A stretch of 64,000 bases of DNA from Planctomycetota bacterium (GTDB lineage: Bacteria; Planctomycetota; UBA11346). The notes below the pieces were generated by a model, which saw only the letters and a list, made by a program, of their open reading frames with translations, did no database searches and was not told the origin of the DNA. Below are positions 50,249 to 59,111 of this stretch, piece by piece. The stretch lies in NCBI GenBank assembly GCA_014193115.1, contig BJHQ01000001.1:496001-560000 (forward strand). The letters are read 5' to 3'. Made by a program: the position numbers and the translations under genes. Position 1 is the stretch's first letter, and every line of letters begins with the position of its first letter.

Positions 50249-50992
50249 ATGCCTGCCCACGACCTGGTGCTCTGCGACATCGACGGCTGCCTGACTCCCG
50301 AAAACCCGGTGGTCATCGATCGCAGGCACCTGTCCCTGATCGCGGAACGCAACGAACGGGCCGCTGCGCAGGGCCTCGCTCCGGTCACCTTGTGCACCGG
50401 TCGGCCCCAGCCGTTCGCTGAACTGCTCTGCCGGCTCCTCGCCAACACCACGGTGCCGTGCATCGCTGAGAACGGTGTCTGGCTGTACCATCCAGGCACC
50501 AATGCCTATGCGATGGATCCATCGATCACCGCCGACCATCTGCGCCTGGTCACCGAGCTCGAAGGACGCCTGCGCGCTGACTATGGCCGATTTAGCGCAG
50601 CGATCCAACCAGGCAAGACCGCTTCGCTGTCGTTGTATCATCACGACCACGACTGGCTGGTCGGTGTCCGCGACCAGATTGCCGCCCTGGTGCAGAGCCG
50701 AGGCTGGCCGCTGCGGGTCTCGATGAGCTGGTTCTACATCAATTGCGACCTGATCCACATCTCCAAGGCCAGCGGCATCCGCCGTCTGCTCGAACAGCAT
50801 CCCCATTCCCGGGAACGCCTCGCTGGAATCGGCGATACCCTTGGCGATCTCGCCATCGCCGACTCCGTGGGCTGGTTCGGTTGTCCGGCCAATGCCGATG
50901 AGCGCCTGAAGCCACGGGCCCACCTGGTCGCCAAGTCCCACGAGACCGCCGGCGTGTGGGAGCTGCTCCAGCATCTGGATGGGCTTGGCTGA
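50249..50992 (+). CDS. HAD-superfamily phosphatase, Cof/sucrose-phosphatase-like
   Basis: A 247-residue phosphohydrolase. Motif I is LVLCDIDGCLTPENPVVIDR (nucleophile Asp-x-Asp), motif II the Thr in VTLCTGRPQPFAELL, motif III the Lys in HISKASGIRRLLEQHP, and motif IV LAGIGDTLGDLAIADSVG. The large alpha/beta cap between motifs II and III places it in the C2-cap (Cof) class, which includes sugar-phosphate and mannosyl-3-phosphoglycerate phosphatases. Its substrate is probably a sugar phosphate. It is divergent from the kinase gene and convergent with the BI-1 gene. Confidence 0.88.
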   Translation: MPAHDLVLCDIDGCLTPENPVVIDRRHLSLIAERNERAAAQGLAPVTLCTGRPQPFAELLCRLLANTTVPCIAENGVWLYHPGTNAYAMDPSITADHLRLVTELEGRLRADYGRFSAAIQPGKTASLSLYHHDHDWLVGVRDQIAALVQSRGWPLRVSMSWFYINCDLIHISKASGIRRLLEQHPHSRERLAGIGDTLGDLAIADSVGWFGCPANADERLKPRAHLVAKSHETAGVWELLQHLDGLG

Positions 50993-51009
50993 TCGCGGCA
51001 CCAACGCAA

Positions 51010-51036
51010 ACGGGGAGCGGCAATGCCGCTCCCCGT
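51010..51036. terminator. Bidirectional terminator hairpin
   Basis: A perfect 12-bp stem, ACGGGGAGCGGC/GCCGCTCCCCGT, with loop AAT, lies between the convergent HAD phosphatase and BI-1 genes. The GGGGAGCGGC arm resembles the GGGAGCG-headed palindromes elsewhere, so it may be a recruited repeat. Confidence 0.7.
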
Positions 51037-51060
51037 TCCGCTACGCCAGAACCGAAAAAA

Positions 51061-51819
51061 TCACTCGTCGCTGGAACCGCGCAGCATCTGGAGCAGGCGC
51101 AGGATCTCGATGTAGAGCCACACCATGGTCACCAGCAGGCCGAGGGCGCCGGCCCATTCCATCCACTTTGGGGCGCGCTGCTTGGCGCCTTCTTCGATGT
51201 GATGGAAATCCACCAGCAGATTGAAGGTGGCCAGGACGATGCACAGCACGCTGAAACCGATGGCGATGGGGCCGCCGCCGCGCAACGTGCTGTAGAGTTC
51301 GCCGAAACCGATCAGCGACAGGCCCCACACCACCAGCATGCCCAGGCCGAGCGCCCCCGTGGCGATCATCACGCCTTTCACAAAGGCAGGCGAAGTGCGG
51401 ACGATGCGGGTGCCGTACAGGATCAAGGTGCCGACCAGCGTGGCCAAGGTGAACACCGCAGCGAGCAGCGGCAGGCCGGGGTACTGGGTGTGGACCAGCA
51501 TGGTGATCACGCCGAGGAAAATGCCTTCGACCACCGCCATGGCGAAGCCCAGAACCATCGAATAGCGCGGAGCGAAGCAGCCGATCACACCGATAGCGAG
51601 GGAGGCCAGACCGGCACCGATCGCCCACGGCATCATCCCGCGCAGGTTCGGATTGCCATCATTCCAGAACTGGTCCCACATCACGCCGATGGCGACGGCC
51701 ATGATCAAAGTGAGGATGCCGGTCTTGATCGCCGTACCCTCGATGGTCATGACATCCGCGCGGTTGGCGGCAACTTCGGGATTGGTCCAGGCCTCGCTGG
51801 TCAGGAGCGGACTGCTCAT
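51061..51819 (-). CDS. Bax inhibitor-1/YccA-family membrane protein
   Basis: A 252-residue inner-membrane protein of the TMBIM/BI-1 superfamily with about seven hydrophobic segments: TGILTLIMAVAIGVMWDQFW, GAGLASLAIGVIGCFAPRYS, VLGFAMAVVEGIFLGVITML, LLAAVFTLATLVGTLILYGT and others, ending MEWAGALGLLVTMVWLYIEI. Members are pH-sensitive calcium or ion leak channels or FtsH-associated proteins; this branch often reads VEGIFLG. An AAGGAA sequence lies 8 nt before the ATG at 51819. It is divergent from glmS. Confidence 0.9.
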   Translation of the reverse strand: MSSPLLTSEAWTNPEVAANRADVMTIEGTAIKTGILTLIMAVAIGVMWDQFWNDGNPNLRGMMPWAIGAGLASLAIGVIGCFAPRYSMVLGFAMAVVEGIFLGVITMLVHTQYPGLPLLAAVFTLATLVGTLILYGTRIVRTSPAFVKGVMIATGALGLGMLVVWGLSLIGFGELYSTLRGGGPIAIGFSVLCIVLATFNLLVDFHHIEEGAKQRAPKWMEWAGALGLLVTMVWLYIEILRLLQMLRGSSDE

Positions 51820-51925
51820 GGGATAGGTTCCTTTGGCGTGGGAGCATGGAGCGCTGATCGGCACTGCAAGGCGCAGGCGGGGGCATTGGAACGCTGTTAC
51901 GGCCCATCCGTGGAGAAACCCGGTC

Positions 51926-51954
51926 TTGGCGCCGGACCCTTGCCTCCTTAGGGT
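51926..51954 (+). promoter_or_regulatory. glmS promoter
   Basis: TTGGCG (51926-51931) and TAGGGT (51949-51954) are 17 nt apart, and the -10 ends 7 nt before the ATG, so the message would be nearly leaderless. I looked for a glmS ribozyme in the 142 nt upstream and saw none. Confidence 0.5.
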
Positions 51955-51961
51955 CGCCAAC

Positions 51962-53824
51962 ATGTGCGGAATCGCCGGCTACATCGGGCCCAAGCCCGCT
52001 GACCAAGTTCTCATCGTCGCCCTCGAGCGGTTGAAATACCGCGGTTATGACTCCGCCGGAATGGCGGTGGTCAATGGCGAGCTGCACCTGCGCCGGGCGG
52101 CCGGCAAGCTCAAGATGCTGGCCGATCAGATCGATGCCTCGCCAGTCGATGGCCACTGCGGCATCGCCCACACCCGCTGGGCGACCCACGGCCCGCCGAC
52201 CGAGGCCAACTGCCATCCCCACCTGGCGAATGGTGGACGGTTCACCGGCGCCGTCGCCGTGGTCCACAACGGCATCATCGAGAACCACGACCACCTGAGG
52301 CGAGAGCTGATCGAGCAGGGCTGCATCTTCCAGAGCGAGACCGACACCGAGGTCATCCCCCAGCTGCTCGCCACGATTTACCTGGGCGATTCGACTGCTG
52401 CCGGTGATCCGGTGGCGACGGTGCGCGCCGCCCTCGCCCGGTTGGAGGGCAGCTTCGCCATCGCCGCAATCTTCCCCGACCATCCCGACCGGATCATCGC
52501 CGCTCGCCAGGGCTCGCCGCTGATCGTCGGGCGCAGCCGGATCAAGGATGGACGGCGCGAGATGCTCCTTGCCAGCGACATCCCAGCGTTGCTGCCCCAC
52601 GCCCATGAGATGGCGATCCTCGATGACGGCGTGATCGTGGACATCCGCTCTTCCGGGGCGGTCTTCGGCACGTTCAGCGGGGTGCCGGTGGATGCGCCCT
52701 TCAAGACCATCGAGGTCACCGCCGATGCGGTGTCGAAGGGCCGGTTCGACACCTTCATGGAGAAGGAGATCGCCGAGCAGCCCGAGGTGCTGGCCCGGCT
52801 GATCGAATCCCGACTGCGCGGGGAAGCCCTGGTCGAACCGGATCTGGGACTCGATCTGGCGGCGGTCAACCACATTGTTTTCCTCGCCTGCGGCACCAGC
52901 TGGCATGCGGCGCTGAACGGCAAACGGTATCTTGAAACCCTGGCCCGGGTCCACGTCGAGGTCGACATCAGCAGCGAGTACCGCTACCGCAATCCGGTGG
53001 CTTCGGGCGGGACCCTGGTGGTGGCGATCAGCCAATCGGGCGAGACCGCCGACACCCTGGCCGGAGTGCGCCTGGCCAAGGCCAAGTTCATCCCGGTGAT
53101 CGGCCTGGTGAACGTGGTGACCTCGACCATCGCCCGGGAGGCTGCCGGGGTCATGCCCTTGTTCGCCGGCCCGGAGATCGGCGTCGCCAGCACCAAGGCC
53201 TACACCGCCCAGCTCACCGCCCTGTACCTGTTCGCCGCCCAGGCCGCCAAGGCCAAGGGACTGCTTTCGCCCGAGGCCGAGCGCAAGCTGGTGACGGCGG
53301 TCCGTAAACTGCCTGGTCAGGTGGAAAGCACCTTGAAAAACAGCGAATCGGCGGTGATCGAGGTGGCCGACCTGTTCGCTGCCGCCAGCGACACGGTCTT
53401 CCTCGGCCGCGGCGGCGAACATCCCACGGCCCTCGAAGGTGCGTTGAAGCTCAAGGAAATCGCTTACGTCCACGCCAGCGGTTACCCGGCGGGCGAGTTC
53501 AAGCATGGACCGATCGCCCAGGTCACCGCCAAACTGCCGGTGATCTGCCTCTGCCCACGCGACCAGCTGCGCGAAAAAATGCTGTCGAACATCCAGGAAG
53601 TGAAAGCCCGGGCAGGGCGCATCATCGGCGTCGGCCAGGCCGACGACCGCGAGCTGCGCGATCTCGCCGACCTGGTTCTGCCGGTGGCGCGGCCCGATGA
53701 TGAGCTGCTCCAGCCGATCCTGTCGATCCTGCCCTTGCAGCGTTATGCCTATCACGTCGCGGTGCGCCGGAAGTGCGATGTCGATCAGCCCCGCAACCTG
53801 GCCAAGTCGGTGACCGTGGAATGA
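51962..53824 (+). CDS. glmS: Glutamine-fructose-6-phosphate aminotransferase (isomerizing)
   Basis: The first enzyme of UDP-GlcNAc synthesis, making glucosamine-6-phosphate from fructose-6-phosphate and glutamine. The 620-residue protein begins MCGIAGYIGPKPADQVLIVA with the Cys2 nucleophile, followed by LERLKYRGYDSAGMAVVNGE and GHCGIAHTRWATHGPPTEAN. Two SIS domains follow (VFLACGTSWHAALNGKRYLE; ISQSGETADTLAGVRLAKAK; VFLGRGGEHPTALEGALKLK), then EIAYVHASGYPAGEFKHGPI and the C-terminus PRNLAKSVTVE. The ATG at 51962 must be the start because Cys2 has to be N-terminal. A small MoaD/ThiS-like gene follows on the same strand. Confidence 0.98.
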   Translation: MCGIAGYIGPKPADQVLIVALERLKYRGYDSAGMAVVNGELHLRRAAGKLKMLADQIDASPVDGHCGIAHTRWATHGPPTEANCHPHLANGGRFTGAVAVVHNGIIENHDHLRRELIEQGCIFQSETDTEVIPQLLATIYLGDSTAAGDPVATVRAALARLEGSFAIAAIFPDHPDRIIAARQGSPLIVGRSRIKDGRREMLLASDIPALLPHAHEMAILDDGVIVDIRSSGAVFGTFSGVPVDAPFKTIEVTADAVSKGRFDTFMEKEIAEQPEVLARLIESRLRGEALVEPDLGLDLAAVNHIVFLACGTSWHAALNGKRYLETLARVHVEVDISSEYRYRNPVASGGTLVVAISQSGETADTLAGVRLAKAKFIPVIGLVNVVTSTIAREAAGVMPLFAGPEIGVASTKAYTAQLTALYLFAAQAAKAKGLLSPEAERKLVTAVRKLPGQVESTLKNSESAVIEVADLFAAASDTVFLGRGGEHPTALEGALKLKEIAYVHASGYPAGEFKHGPIAQVTAKLPVICLCPRDQLREKMLSNIQEVKARAGRIIGVGQADDRELRDLADLVLPVARPDDELLQPILSILPLQRYAYHVAVRRKCDVDQPRNLAKSVTVE

Positions 53825-53886
53825 GCACCGCCGGGACGCCTTGAGACCCGGCCGCCATGCCTAGGGTCAAGCCCAGGAGCCTCATC

Positions 53887-54180
53887 ATGCCCGTCGCCGT
53901 GCGCATCCCCTCGGTCCTGCGCAATCTCACCGAAGGCAAGGACGTCATCCAGGTCGAAGCCGCCAATGTCGACCAGGCCCTGGCCGCGATCGATCAGGTG
54001 CATCCCGGCATCAAGGCCCGGTTGTGCGACGAGGCCGGCAAGCTCCGCAGATTCGTCAACGTCTTCGTTGGCGAAGAGGACATCCGTTTCCTCGAAGGCC
54101 AGGCCACAGCGCTCAAGCCCGGCGATCAGGTTGACATCGTCCCGGCCATAGCCGGGGGCTGCGCCAGCACCGCAGACTGA
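53887..54180 (+). CDS. MoaD/ThiS-family ubiquitin-like protein with extended C-terminus
   Basis: A 97-residue beta-grasp protein similar to sulfur carriers and CysO-type proteins: [60 protein letters not shown], then [13 protein letters not shown]. Sulfur carriers work through a free terminal Gly-Gly; here GG is followed by six residues (CASTAD), so a protease would have to expose it, as for QbsE-type proteins. The gene has AGGAG 7 nt before the ATG and a possible TTGAGA/TAGGGT promoter just upstream. Likely roles are sulfur transfer for cysteine, methionine, molybdopterin or thiamine synthesis; the partner is unknown. Confidence 0.85.
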   Translation: MPVAVRIPSVLRNLTEGKDVIQVEAANVDQALAAIDQVHPGIKARLCDEAGKLRRFVNVFVGEEDIRFLEGQATALKPGDQVDIVPAIAGGCASTAD

Positions 54181-54206
54181 GCCAGCTCGCGCCAGCTGAG
54201 CCAGGG

Positions 54207-54716
54207 TCAGCGATCGAGCAGGGCCAATTCACCGGCGGCGAAGCCGCGCTCGCAGTACACACAGCGCACCCGCAACGGCACCTCGATCGGTGCCGCTGAC
54301 CGCGCCTCGCTCGGACCGCGCACCACGACGAATCGGGTCGGCCAGCGTTCGTGGTTGGTCACGCAATTGGGGTTGGCGCAACGGGCGACATCGTCGAATC
54401 GCTCCGGCACCGGCACCGGCTGCTTCGTGACCACCGAGAAATCCCGGATGATGCAGACCGTGGCGGTGGGCGCGATCAGCGCCAGGCAGGACGCTTCGTG
54501 GGGCGAAATCTCGCGATTGCTGATCTTCACCACGCCTTTGCGTCCCATCCGCGAGGAGCGCAAATTGGCGCCGATGAACACCTGATCTTCAGTGCCGGTG
54601 AGCAGGGCTGCGACCTTCAGAGTCATGGCCGGCGGGATGTGGTCGATGACCGTGCCATTGGCGATGGCTTCGACCTGGCGGACCCGGCTGGCCGATGTCG
54701 TGATCGGTTCGGTCAT
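54207..54716 (-). CDS. pyrI: Aspartate carbamoyltransferase regulatory subunit
   Basis: A 169-residue allosteric subunit of ATCase, binding CTP/ATP and passing the signal to PyrB. It has VRQVEAIANGTVIDHIPPAM and ALLTGTEDQVFIGANLRSSR (nucleotide-binding domain), then the zinc domain with ARCANPNCVTNHERWPTRFV (C-x4-C) and LRVRCVYCERGF (C-x2-C). The order pyrB then pyrI on the minus strand suggests an operon, though 127 nt separate them, filled with 16-nt tandem repeats immediately before the pyrI start. PyrI is common in enteric bacteria and archaea and patchy elsewhere. Confidence 0.93.
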   Translation of the reverse strand: MTEPITTSASRVRQVEAIANGTVIDHIPPAMTLKVAALLTGTEDQVFIGANLRSSRMGRKGVVKISNREISPHEASCLALIAPTATVCIIRDFSVVTKQPVPVPERFDDVARCANPNCVTNHERWPTRFVVVRGPSEARSAAPIEVPLRVRCVYCERGFAAGELALLDR

Positions 54717-54726
54717 GGGAGGCTCC

Positions 54727-54782
54727 GACCATTCGAGCGTCCGACCGTTCGAACGTCCGACCGTCCGTGAGTCCGGACGTCC
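54727..54782. repeat. 16-nt tandem repeats between pyrB and pyrI
   Basis: Three full units, GACCATTCGAGCGTCC (54727-54742), GACCGTTCGAACGTCC (54743-54758) and GACCGTCCGTGAGTCC (54759-54774), plus a half unit to 54782. The array ends 11 nt from the ATG of pyrI on the minus strand. The middle unit holds the palindrome GTTCGAAC. Confidence 0.85.
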
Positions 54783-54843
54783 CAGGCCCAGACGGGCGTG
54801 GTGGCGAGACGGTCGGACGAGGCCGCAGCGCTCGGACGCAATC

Positions 54844-55770
54844 TCATAACACCCCCAGGACCAGGCCGACCAAGGCCTGGCGAACCGGGATGCCGTTGCC
54901 GGCCTGGGGGAAATAATGGGCGTGTGGTGTGAAGTCGACGTCGGTCGCGATCTCGTTGATCCGTGGCAGCGGGTGCAGGATGCGCAGTTCAGGTTTCGCG
55001 CTGCGCAGCATCGCTGCGTTCACCCGATAGCTCGCCTTGATGTGGTCGAACTCCACCGGATCGGGGAAGCGCTCTTCCTGCAGCCGGGTCATGTACAGCA
55101 CATCGCTGGCGGCGATGGCCTCGGGCAGGCCAGACGCGATCTCCACCGGCAGGCCGGCGGCAGCGCATTCGTCCAGATACTGCTGCGGCAATTCGAGCCC
55201 GGCCGGCGCAGTGAGCAGGATCTTCACTTTGAAGTGGCACAAAGCGCTGACCAGGCTGTGGACGGTGCGACCGTATTTCAGATCGCCAGCGAAGGCCACG
55301 GTCAGCTGGCGGTCGCCGGTGAGCAGCGCAGGGAAGAGTTTGGCGATGGTGTAAAGGTCAAGGAAGGTCTGGCTGGGGTGCTGATTCGCGCCATCCCCGC
55401 CATTGATCACCGGGACCCGCGAGACCTCCGCCGCCAACCGGGCGGCACCGTCCCGGGGATGACGCATGACGATCACGTCGACATATTGTTCGACCATGCG
55501 GATGGTGTCGGCCAGGCTCTCGCCTTTTTTGGTCGAGGTGCTGGCGGCGTCGCTGAACCCCATGACCTGGCCCCCCTGGTGGAGCATCGCCGCTTCGAAG
55601 CTCAACCGGGTGCGGGTGCTCGGCTCGAAGAACAGCGTGGCCATCAATTTGCCTGAAAACAGAGCGCCGCGACCACGCTGCTCAACCTGGCTGGCGACGG
55701 TCAGGACGTGGACGATCTCGTCCCTAGTGAAGTCCGCGATCGAGAGCACCTGACGACCTGCGAAGCGCAC
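54844..55770 (-). CDS. pyrB: Aspartate carbamoyltransferase catalytic subunit
   Basis: The 308-residue catalytic chain that condenses carbamoyl phosphate and aspartate in pyrimidine synthesis. The carbamoyl-phosphate motif is FEPSTRTRLSFEAAMLHQGG, with the domain-swapped loop STSTKKGESLADTIR, GGDGANQHPSQTFLDLYTIA, FAGDLKYGRTVHSLVSALCH, and HPLPRINEIATDVD. The start is placed at GTG 55770 (VRFAGRQVLSIADFTRDEIV); a longer frame to 55893 would translate a C-rich tract and unrelated sequence. With PyrI downstream it should form the regulated class-B dodecamer. Confidence 0.95.
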   Translation of the reverse strand: MRFAGRQVLSIADFTRDEIVHVLTVASQVEQRGRGALFSGKLMATLFFEPSTRTRLSFEAAMLHQGGQVMGFSDAASTSTKKGESLADTIRMVEQYVDVIVMRHPRDGAARLAAEVSRVPVINGGDGANQHPSQTFLDLYTIAKLFPALLTGDRQLTVAFAGDLKYGRTVHSLVSALCHFKVKILLTAPAGLELPQQYLDECAAAGLPVEIASGLPEAIAASDVLYMTRLQEERFPDPVEFDHIKASYRVNAAMLRSAKPELRILHPLPRINEIATDVDFTPHAHYFPQAGNGIPVRQALVGLVLGVL

Positions 55771-55797
55771 GTTGGCGGTGTAGTGCCTGGAGCCGCC

Positions 55798-55812
55798 TGG
55801 GGCTAGGGGCCA
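55798..55812 (-). repeat. C-rich pre-start tract (instance 7)
   Basis: Minus-strand TGGCCCCTAGCCCCA, 27 nt before the GTG of pyrB and 11 nt after the stop of the upstream kinase gene. Confidence 0.5.
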
Positions 55813-55823
55813 GACCGCTCGGG

Positions 55824-57551
55824 TCAGATCCCGCGTGCCACCACCAGCAGCACGATCACCACCACCAGCGCTGCCGCCCCCAGGAACAGCCACGGGCCGG
55901 AACCGACGCCTTGGGGTTCCTGGTCCTCGTTGAACACCCGGCTGGTTCCCGGCTGGACCCGCGGGGCCGCCTGGGCCACGGCCTTGCGCACCGCGTCGCT
56001 CACCGGTCGCGCTGCTTCGCTGGCTTCGGTCGCGGAGCGGGCAGGTTTCTTCACGGATTCGCTGCCCGGCCGTTGGGCCGGGTGGCGGTCCGAGGCTGAA
56101 CTGTTGCGCCGGACCGGCTCCGTGCCCGGACGCCGGACCCCCGGGTTCTGGGTTGCTTCCGTTCCCGGGCGCCGTGCGGGCTCCTGAGCTGATGCCGGCC
56201 GTTGGCCGTCTGCTGGTCGTTGGCCGGAAGCCGGGCGTTGGCCGGAACCCGGGCGGGGACCTGACACCGGTCGTCGTTCCGCCTCTGGATCGAGCGGCAT
56301 GGCCTGGATTTCACTGGTGTCAGGCCTGAGTTCCTCAAGGCCGACCCGGTCGGTCGGAGGCTTGATGACTGCCGGCTGCTTCAGCACCAAGGGCCGTTTG
56401 AGGAATTGGATACGCTCGGTGCCGGGTTCGCCAGTGGTTCCGAGGATGTCGCGCAGGGCGTCGCCGCAGGCCGACGACAGGGCGTCCAGCGTCAGGAACC
56501 GCGCGGAGGCCTTCTTGGCCATCGCCATCAGCACCAGCTTGCGGGTCAGCGGATGCAGGCTCGGCACCACCCGTCCGGGATCCGGCACGGCTTCAGTCAG
56601 ATGGGCCGACATGATCGCCCCCGGACTGCCGCCGGTGAACGGCGTCATCCCGGTCAGCAGATGGTACAGGGTCGCGCCAAGTCCGTAGACATCGCTTCGG
56701 CCATCGAGGTCCTCGCCCCGGATCTGCTCCGGGCTCATGTACAGCGGCGTTCCGATGGTCATGCCGGTCTGGGTCAGGCGCTCGTCTTCGCGGCTCGATT
56801 TGACCAGTCCGAAGTCGATCAATTTCGCCCGTACCGTCATCGACAGGGACTTTTTGTCTGATTCAAGGTGGTCGACCACCAGGATGTTCTCGGGCTTGAT
56901 GTCGCGATGGATCAGCCCGGCGGTGGAATTGACGTGGTGCAGCCCGGCGGCGATCTGCTGGATCACCCGCAACGCAAAGGTCTCAGGCAAGACCTTGTAG
57001 TCCTTGAGCAGGTTCATCAGGCTCGGGCCGTCGATGAATTCCATCGCCAGAAAGATATGCCCGCCGGCCTCGCCACTCTCGATGACCTCGGCCACCGACT
57101 CGTGCTTGATCCCGAGCAGCACCTGGGTTTCGCGGTGGAAACGATGCATGAAGTCATCGTCATTGGCCAGCCGGGCGTTGATCGTCTTGAAGGCGACTTC
57201 GCGACCGGTGTCCTTCTGGCGGGCGAGATAGACCATGCCCATGCCGCCGGAACCGATGCGGCGCAGCAGCTGGTACCGGGGGAAGTTCGCCTGATGGGCG
57301 ATGAGCTGCTCCAGCTCGGCCCCCTGATCGCGGGTCAGCAAGGTCCGATCGACCAGGATCTTGTGGAGCGACTGGGTGGTCGCTCCATCGGCTTCCAGGC
57401 TGCTGCGCACCTGAGCGATCCGCGACAGCGAGGTCCAGCCGTTGGCCACGATGATCGGCTGGGCGGCGTCCAGCTCGGCGATCAGGCCGCCGACCCCGGG
57501 ATCGGTGTTCAGCGTCGCCTGAGGCGCTGCTACCTGAAGGGCCGGAACCAT
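55824..57551 (-). CDS. Membrane-anchored Ser/Thr protein kinase
   Basis: A Hanks-type kinase of about 575 residues. After an N-terminal helical region (WTSLSRIAQVRSSLEADGAT, RTLLTRDQGAELEQLIAHQA) comes the kinase domain: YQLLRRIGSGGMGMVYLARQ, EVAFKTINARL, GLIHRDIKPENILVVDH, AKLIDFGLVKSS and TPLYMSPEQIRGEDLDGRSD. A Pro/Gly/Arg-rich tail with repeated RPxSGxRP units (about 400-540) leads to a C-terminal membrane helix (WLFLGAAALVVVIVLLVVA). The start is ATG 57551, close behind an AT-rich CTATCTATAT; a GTG at 57605 is also possible. Its linker resembles that of the kinase at 48582. It is divergent from rpoN. Confidence 0.92.
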   Translation of the reverse strand: MVPALQVAAPQATLNTDPGVGGLIAELDAAQPIIVANGWTSLSRIAQVRSSLEADGATTQSLHKILVDRTLLTRDQGAELEQLIAHQANFPRYQLLRRIGSGGMGMVYLARQKDTGREVAFKTINARLANDDDFMHRFHRETQVLLGIKHESVAEVIESGEAGGHIFLAMEFIDGPSLMNLLKDYKVLPETFALRVIQQIAAGLHHVNSTAGLIHRDIKPENILVVDHLESDKKSLSMTVRAKLIDFGLVKSSREDERLTQTGMTIGTPLYMSPEQIRGEDLDGRSDVYGLGATLYHLLTGMTPFTGGSPGAIMSAHLTEAVPDPGRVVPSLHPLTRKLVLMAMAKKASARFLTLDALSSACGDALRDILGTTGEPGTERIQFLKRPLVLKQPAVIKPPTDRVGLEELRPDTSEIQAMPLDPEAERRPVSGPRPGSGQRPASGQRPADGQRPASAQEPARRPGTEATQNPGVRRPGTEPVRRNSSASDRHPAQRPGSESVKKPARSATEASEAARPVSDAVRKAVAQAAPRVQPGTSRVFNEDQEPQGVGSGPWLFLGAAALVVVIVLLVVARGI

Positions 57552-57703
57552 GCTGGATATAGATAGCTTGGAATCGCCGTTCAGGGAAGGCCCAACCTGA
57601 AGCACGGCGCAGGCTTCGGCTTATCCTCGCGGCGATTGCGGACCCACCGTGCCCGGACTACCTTGCCACAGTTGGCGGGCCACTTCCCGCCCGGAGGCCC
57701 TCG

Positions 57704-59104
57704 GTGTCCCTGCACCTGCGTCAGAATCTCGGCCAGCGGATGGAGCAGCGCCTCAAGCTGACTCCGCAAATGATCCAGTCGATCGAGATCCTTTTGCTGC
57801 CCCAGATGGCACTTGAGGAGCGGATCATGCATGAGGTCGAGACCAATCCGACCTTGGAGCTGGTCGATGGCGGCGCTGCCGGTCCCGAGGAGCGGGAGGC
57901 GACTTCCGCGGCGCTGTCGGCCGATCGCAATGGCATCGACGCCCAGGACGAAGCCTGGCTATGGAAACGCAAAGCCCGGCATGGCGATGACGAGGGGCCC
58001 AATAAAATGGAGGCTCTGGCCGCCACCCCGGAACGGCCGCCGAGCCTGGCCGATCACCTGGTCGAGCAGATCCGTTTCGTCGAAATGCCAGCCGAGGTCC
58101 GCGAGATCGCCCATGAGATCGCCTGGCAGCTCGACCGTCGCGGGTTCCTCACCGTCCCCCTGACCGACCTGGTACCGGCGGAAAAGCTCGAACTGGCCGA
58201 GGAAGCCTACGAGCACCTCCGCCGCTGCGATCCCGCCGGCATCGCCGCCCGCGACCTGCGCGACTGCCTGATGCTGCAATTGCTGCGCCAGCCCGGCGAC
58301 AACGCCTTTGAACTGACCCTGATCCGCGACCACCTCGACGATGTCCTGCGCAACCGCTTGCCGGTGATCGCCCAGGCCACCGGCGCCAGCGTCGACCGGG
58401 TGCAGGAAGGCGTGGCGGTGATCGCCCGGCTCGATCCCAAGCCCGGCCTGCCCTACGCCAGCGGCCAGAATCACATCGTCGTCCCTGATGTGATGGTGGA
58501 ACGCGACGAGCGCGGCGAATGGATCGTGTCGGTGCCCGACGGCCGCATGCCCCGGATCGAGGTCAACCAGTCGTATCACCAGCTGTACGAAGCCCAGCCG
58601 CCGGAGAGCAAGGACAAGGCGTATCTCAAGGAGCAGCTGAGCAACGCGCGCTTCATCATCGACGCCGTCCAGCAACGCAAACGCACGCTGCTGCGCATCG
58701 TTTCCGAGATCGTCAAGCATCAGGTCGCCTTCCTCGAAGGCGGCGTCGAACAGCTCCGGCCGCTGCTCCGCCAGGACATCGCTGACAAGATCGGAATGCA
58801 TGTCGCCACCGTCTCCCGGGCGGTGAAGGACAAGTACATCCAGACTCCGGCCGGGGTCCTGCCCCTGGCCGCGTTCTTCAGCGGCGGCATCGCCACCCAG
58901 GACGGCAGCGAAGCGGAAAGCAGCAAGTCGGTGAAGCTGCGGATCCACAAGCTGATCGAACACGAGGACAAGAAGAATCCCCTGTCGGATCAGGAGATCG
59001 CCGACCAGCTGGCCAAGGACGGCCTCGACATCAGCCGGCGGACGGTGACCAAGTACCGGATCGCCGACGGCATCCCCAGCACCCGCCAGCGGCGGGTCTT
59101 CTGA
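57704..59104 (+). CDS. rpoN: RNA polymerase sigma-54 factor
   Basis: The alternative sigma factor recognising -24/-12 promoters. Region I is Gln/Leu-rich (QRLKLTPQMIQSIEILLLPQ), region II acidic (about 50-100), and region III carries the core-binding domain (RRCDPAGIAARDLRDCLMLQ), the helix-turn-helix DIADKIGMHVATVSRAVKDK and the RpoN box ISRRTVTKYRIADGIPSTRQ. All parts are intact at 466 residues. The start is GTG 57704 with GGAGG upstream. I identified no -24/-12 promoter in the window, and no enhancer-binding protein gene is adjacent. Confidence 0.97.
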   Translation: MSLHLRQNLGQRMEQRLKLTPQMIQSIEILLLPQMALEERIMHEVETNPTLELVDGGAAGPEEREATSAALSADRNGIDAQDEAWLWKRKARHGDDEGPNKMEALAATPERPPSLADHLVEQIRFVEMPAEVREIAHEIAWQLDRRGFLTVPLTDLVPAEKLELAEEAYEHLRRCDPAGIAARDLRDCLMLQLLRQPGDNAFELTLIRDHLDDVLRNRLPVIAQATGASVDRVQEGVAVIARLDPKPGLPYASGQNHIVVPDVMVERDERGEWIVSVPDGRMPRIEVNQSYHQLYEAQPPESKDKAYLKEQLSNARFIIDAVQQRKRTLLRIVSEIVKHQVAFLEGGVEQLRPLLRQDIADKIGMHVATVSRAVKDKYIQTPAGVLPLAAFFSGGIATQDGSEAESSKSVKLRIHKLIEHEDKKNPLSDQEIADQLAKDGLDISRRTVTKYRIADGIPSTRQRRVF

Positions 59105-59111
59105 GACCGTC

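Noticed and set aside
51820..51961. glmS ribozyme in the glmS leader
   Set aside because: The conserved core could not be found, and a promoter only 7 nt from the ATG leaves no room for it in the transcript.
51659..53755. A 698-codon open frame on the minus strand
   Set aside because: Antisense to glmS, whose catalytic motifs and length are complete.
54727..54782. CRISPR-like array before pyrI
   Set aside because: Units are contiguous 16-mers with no spacers.
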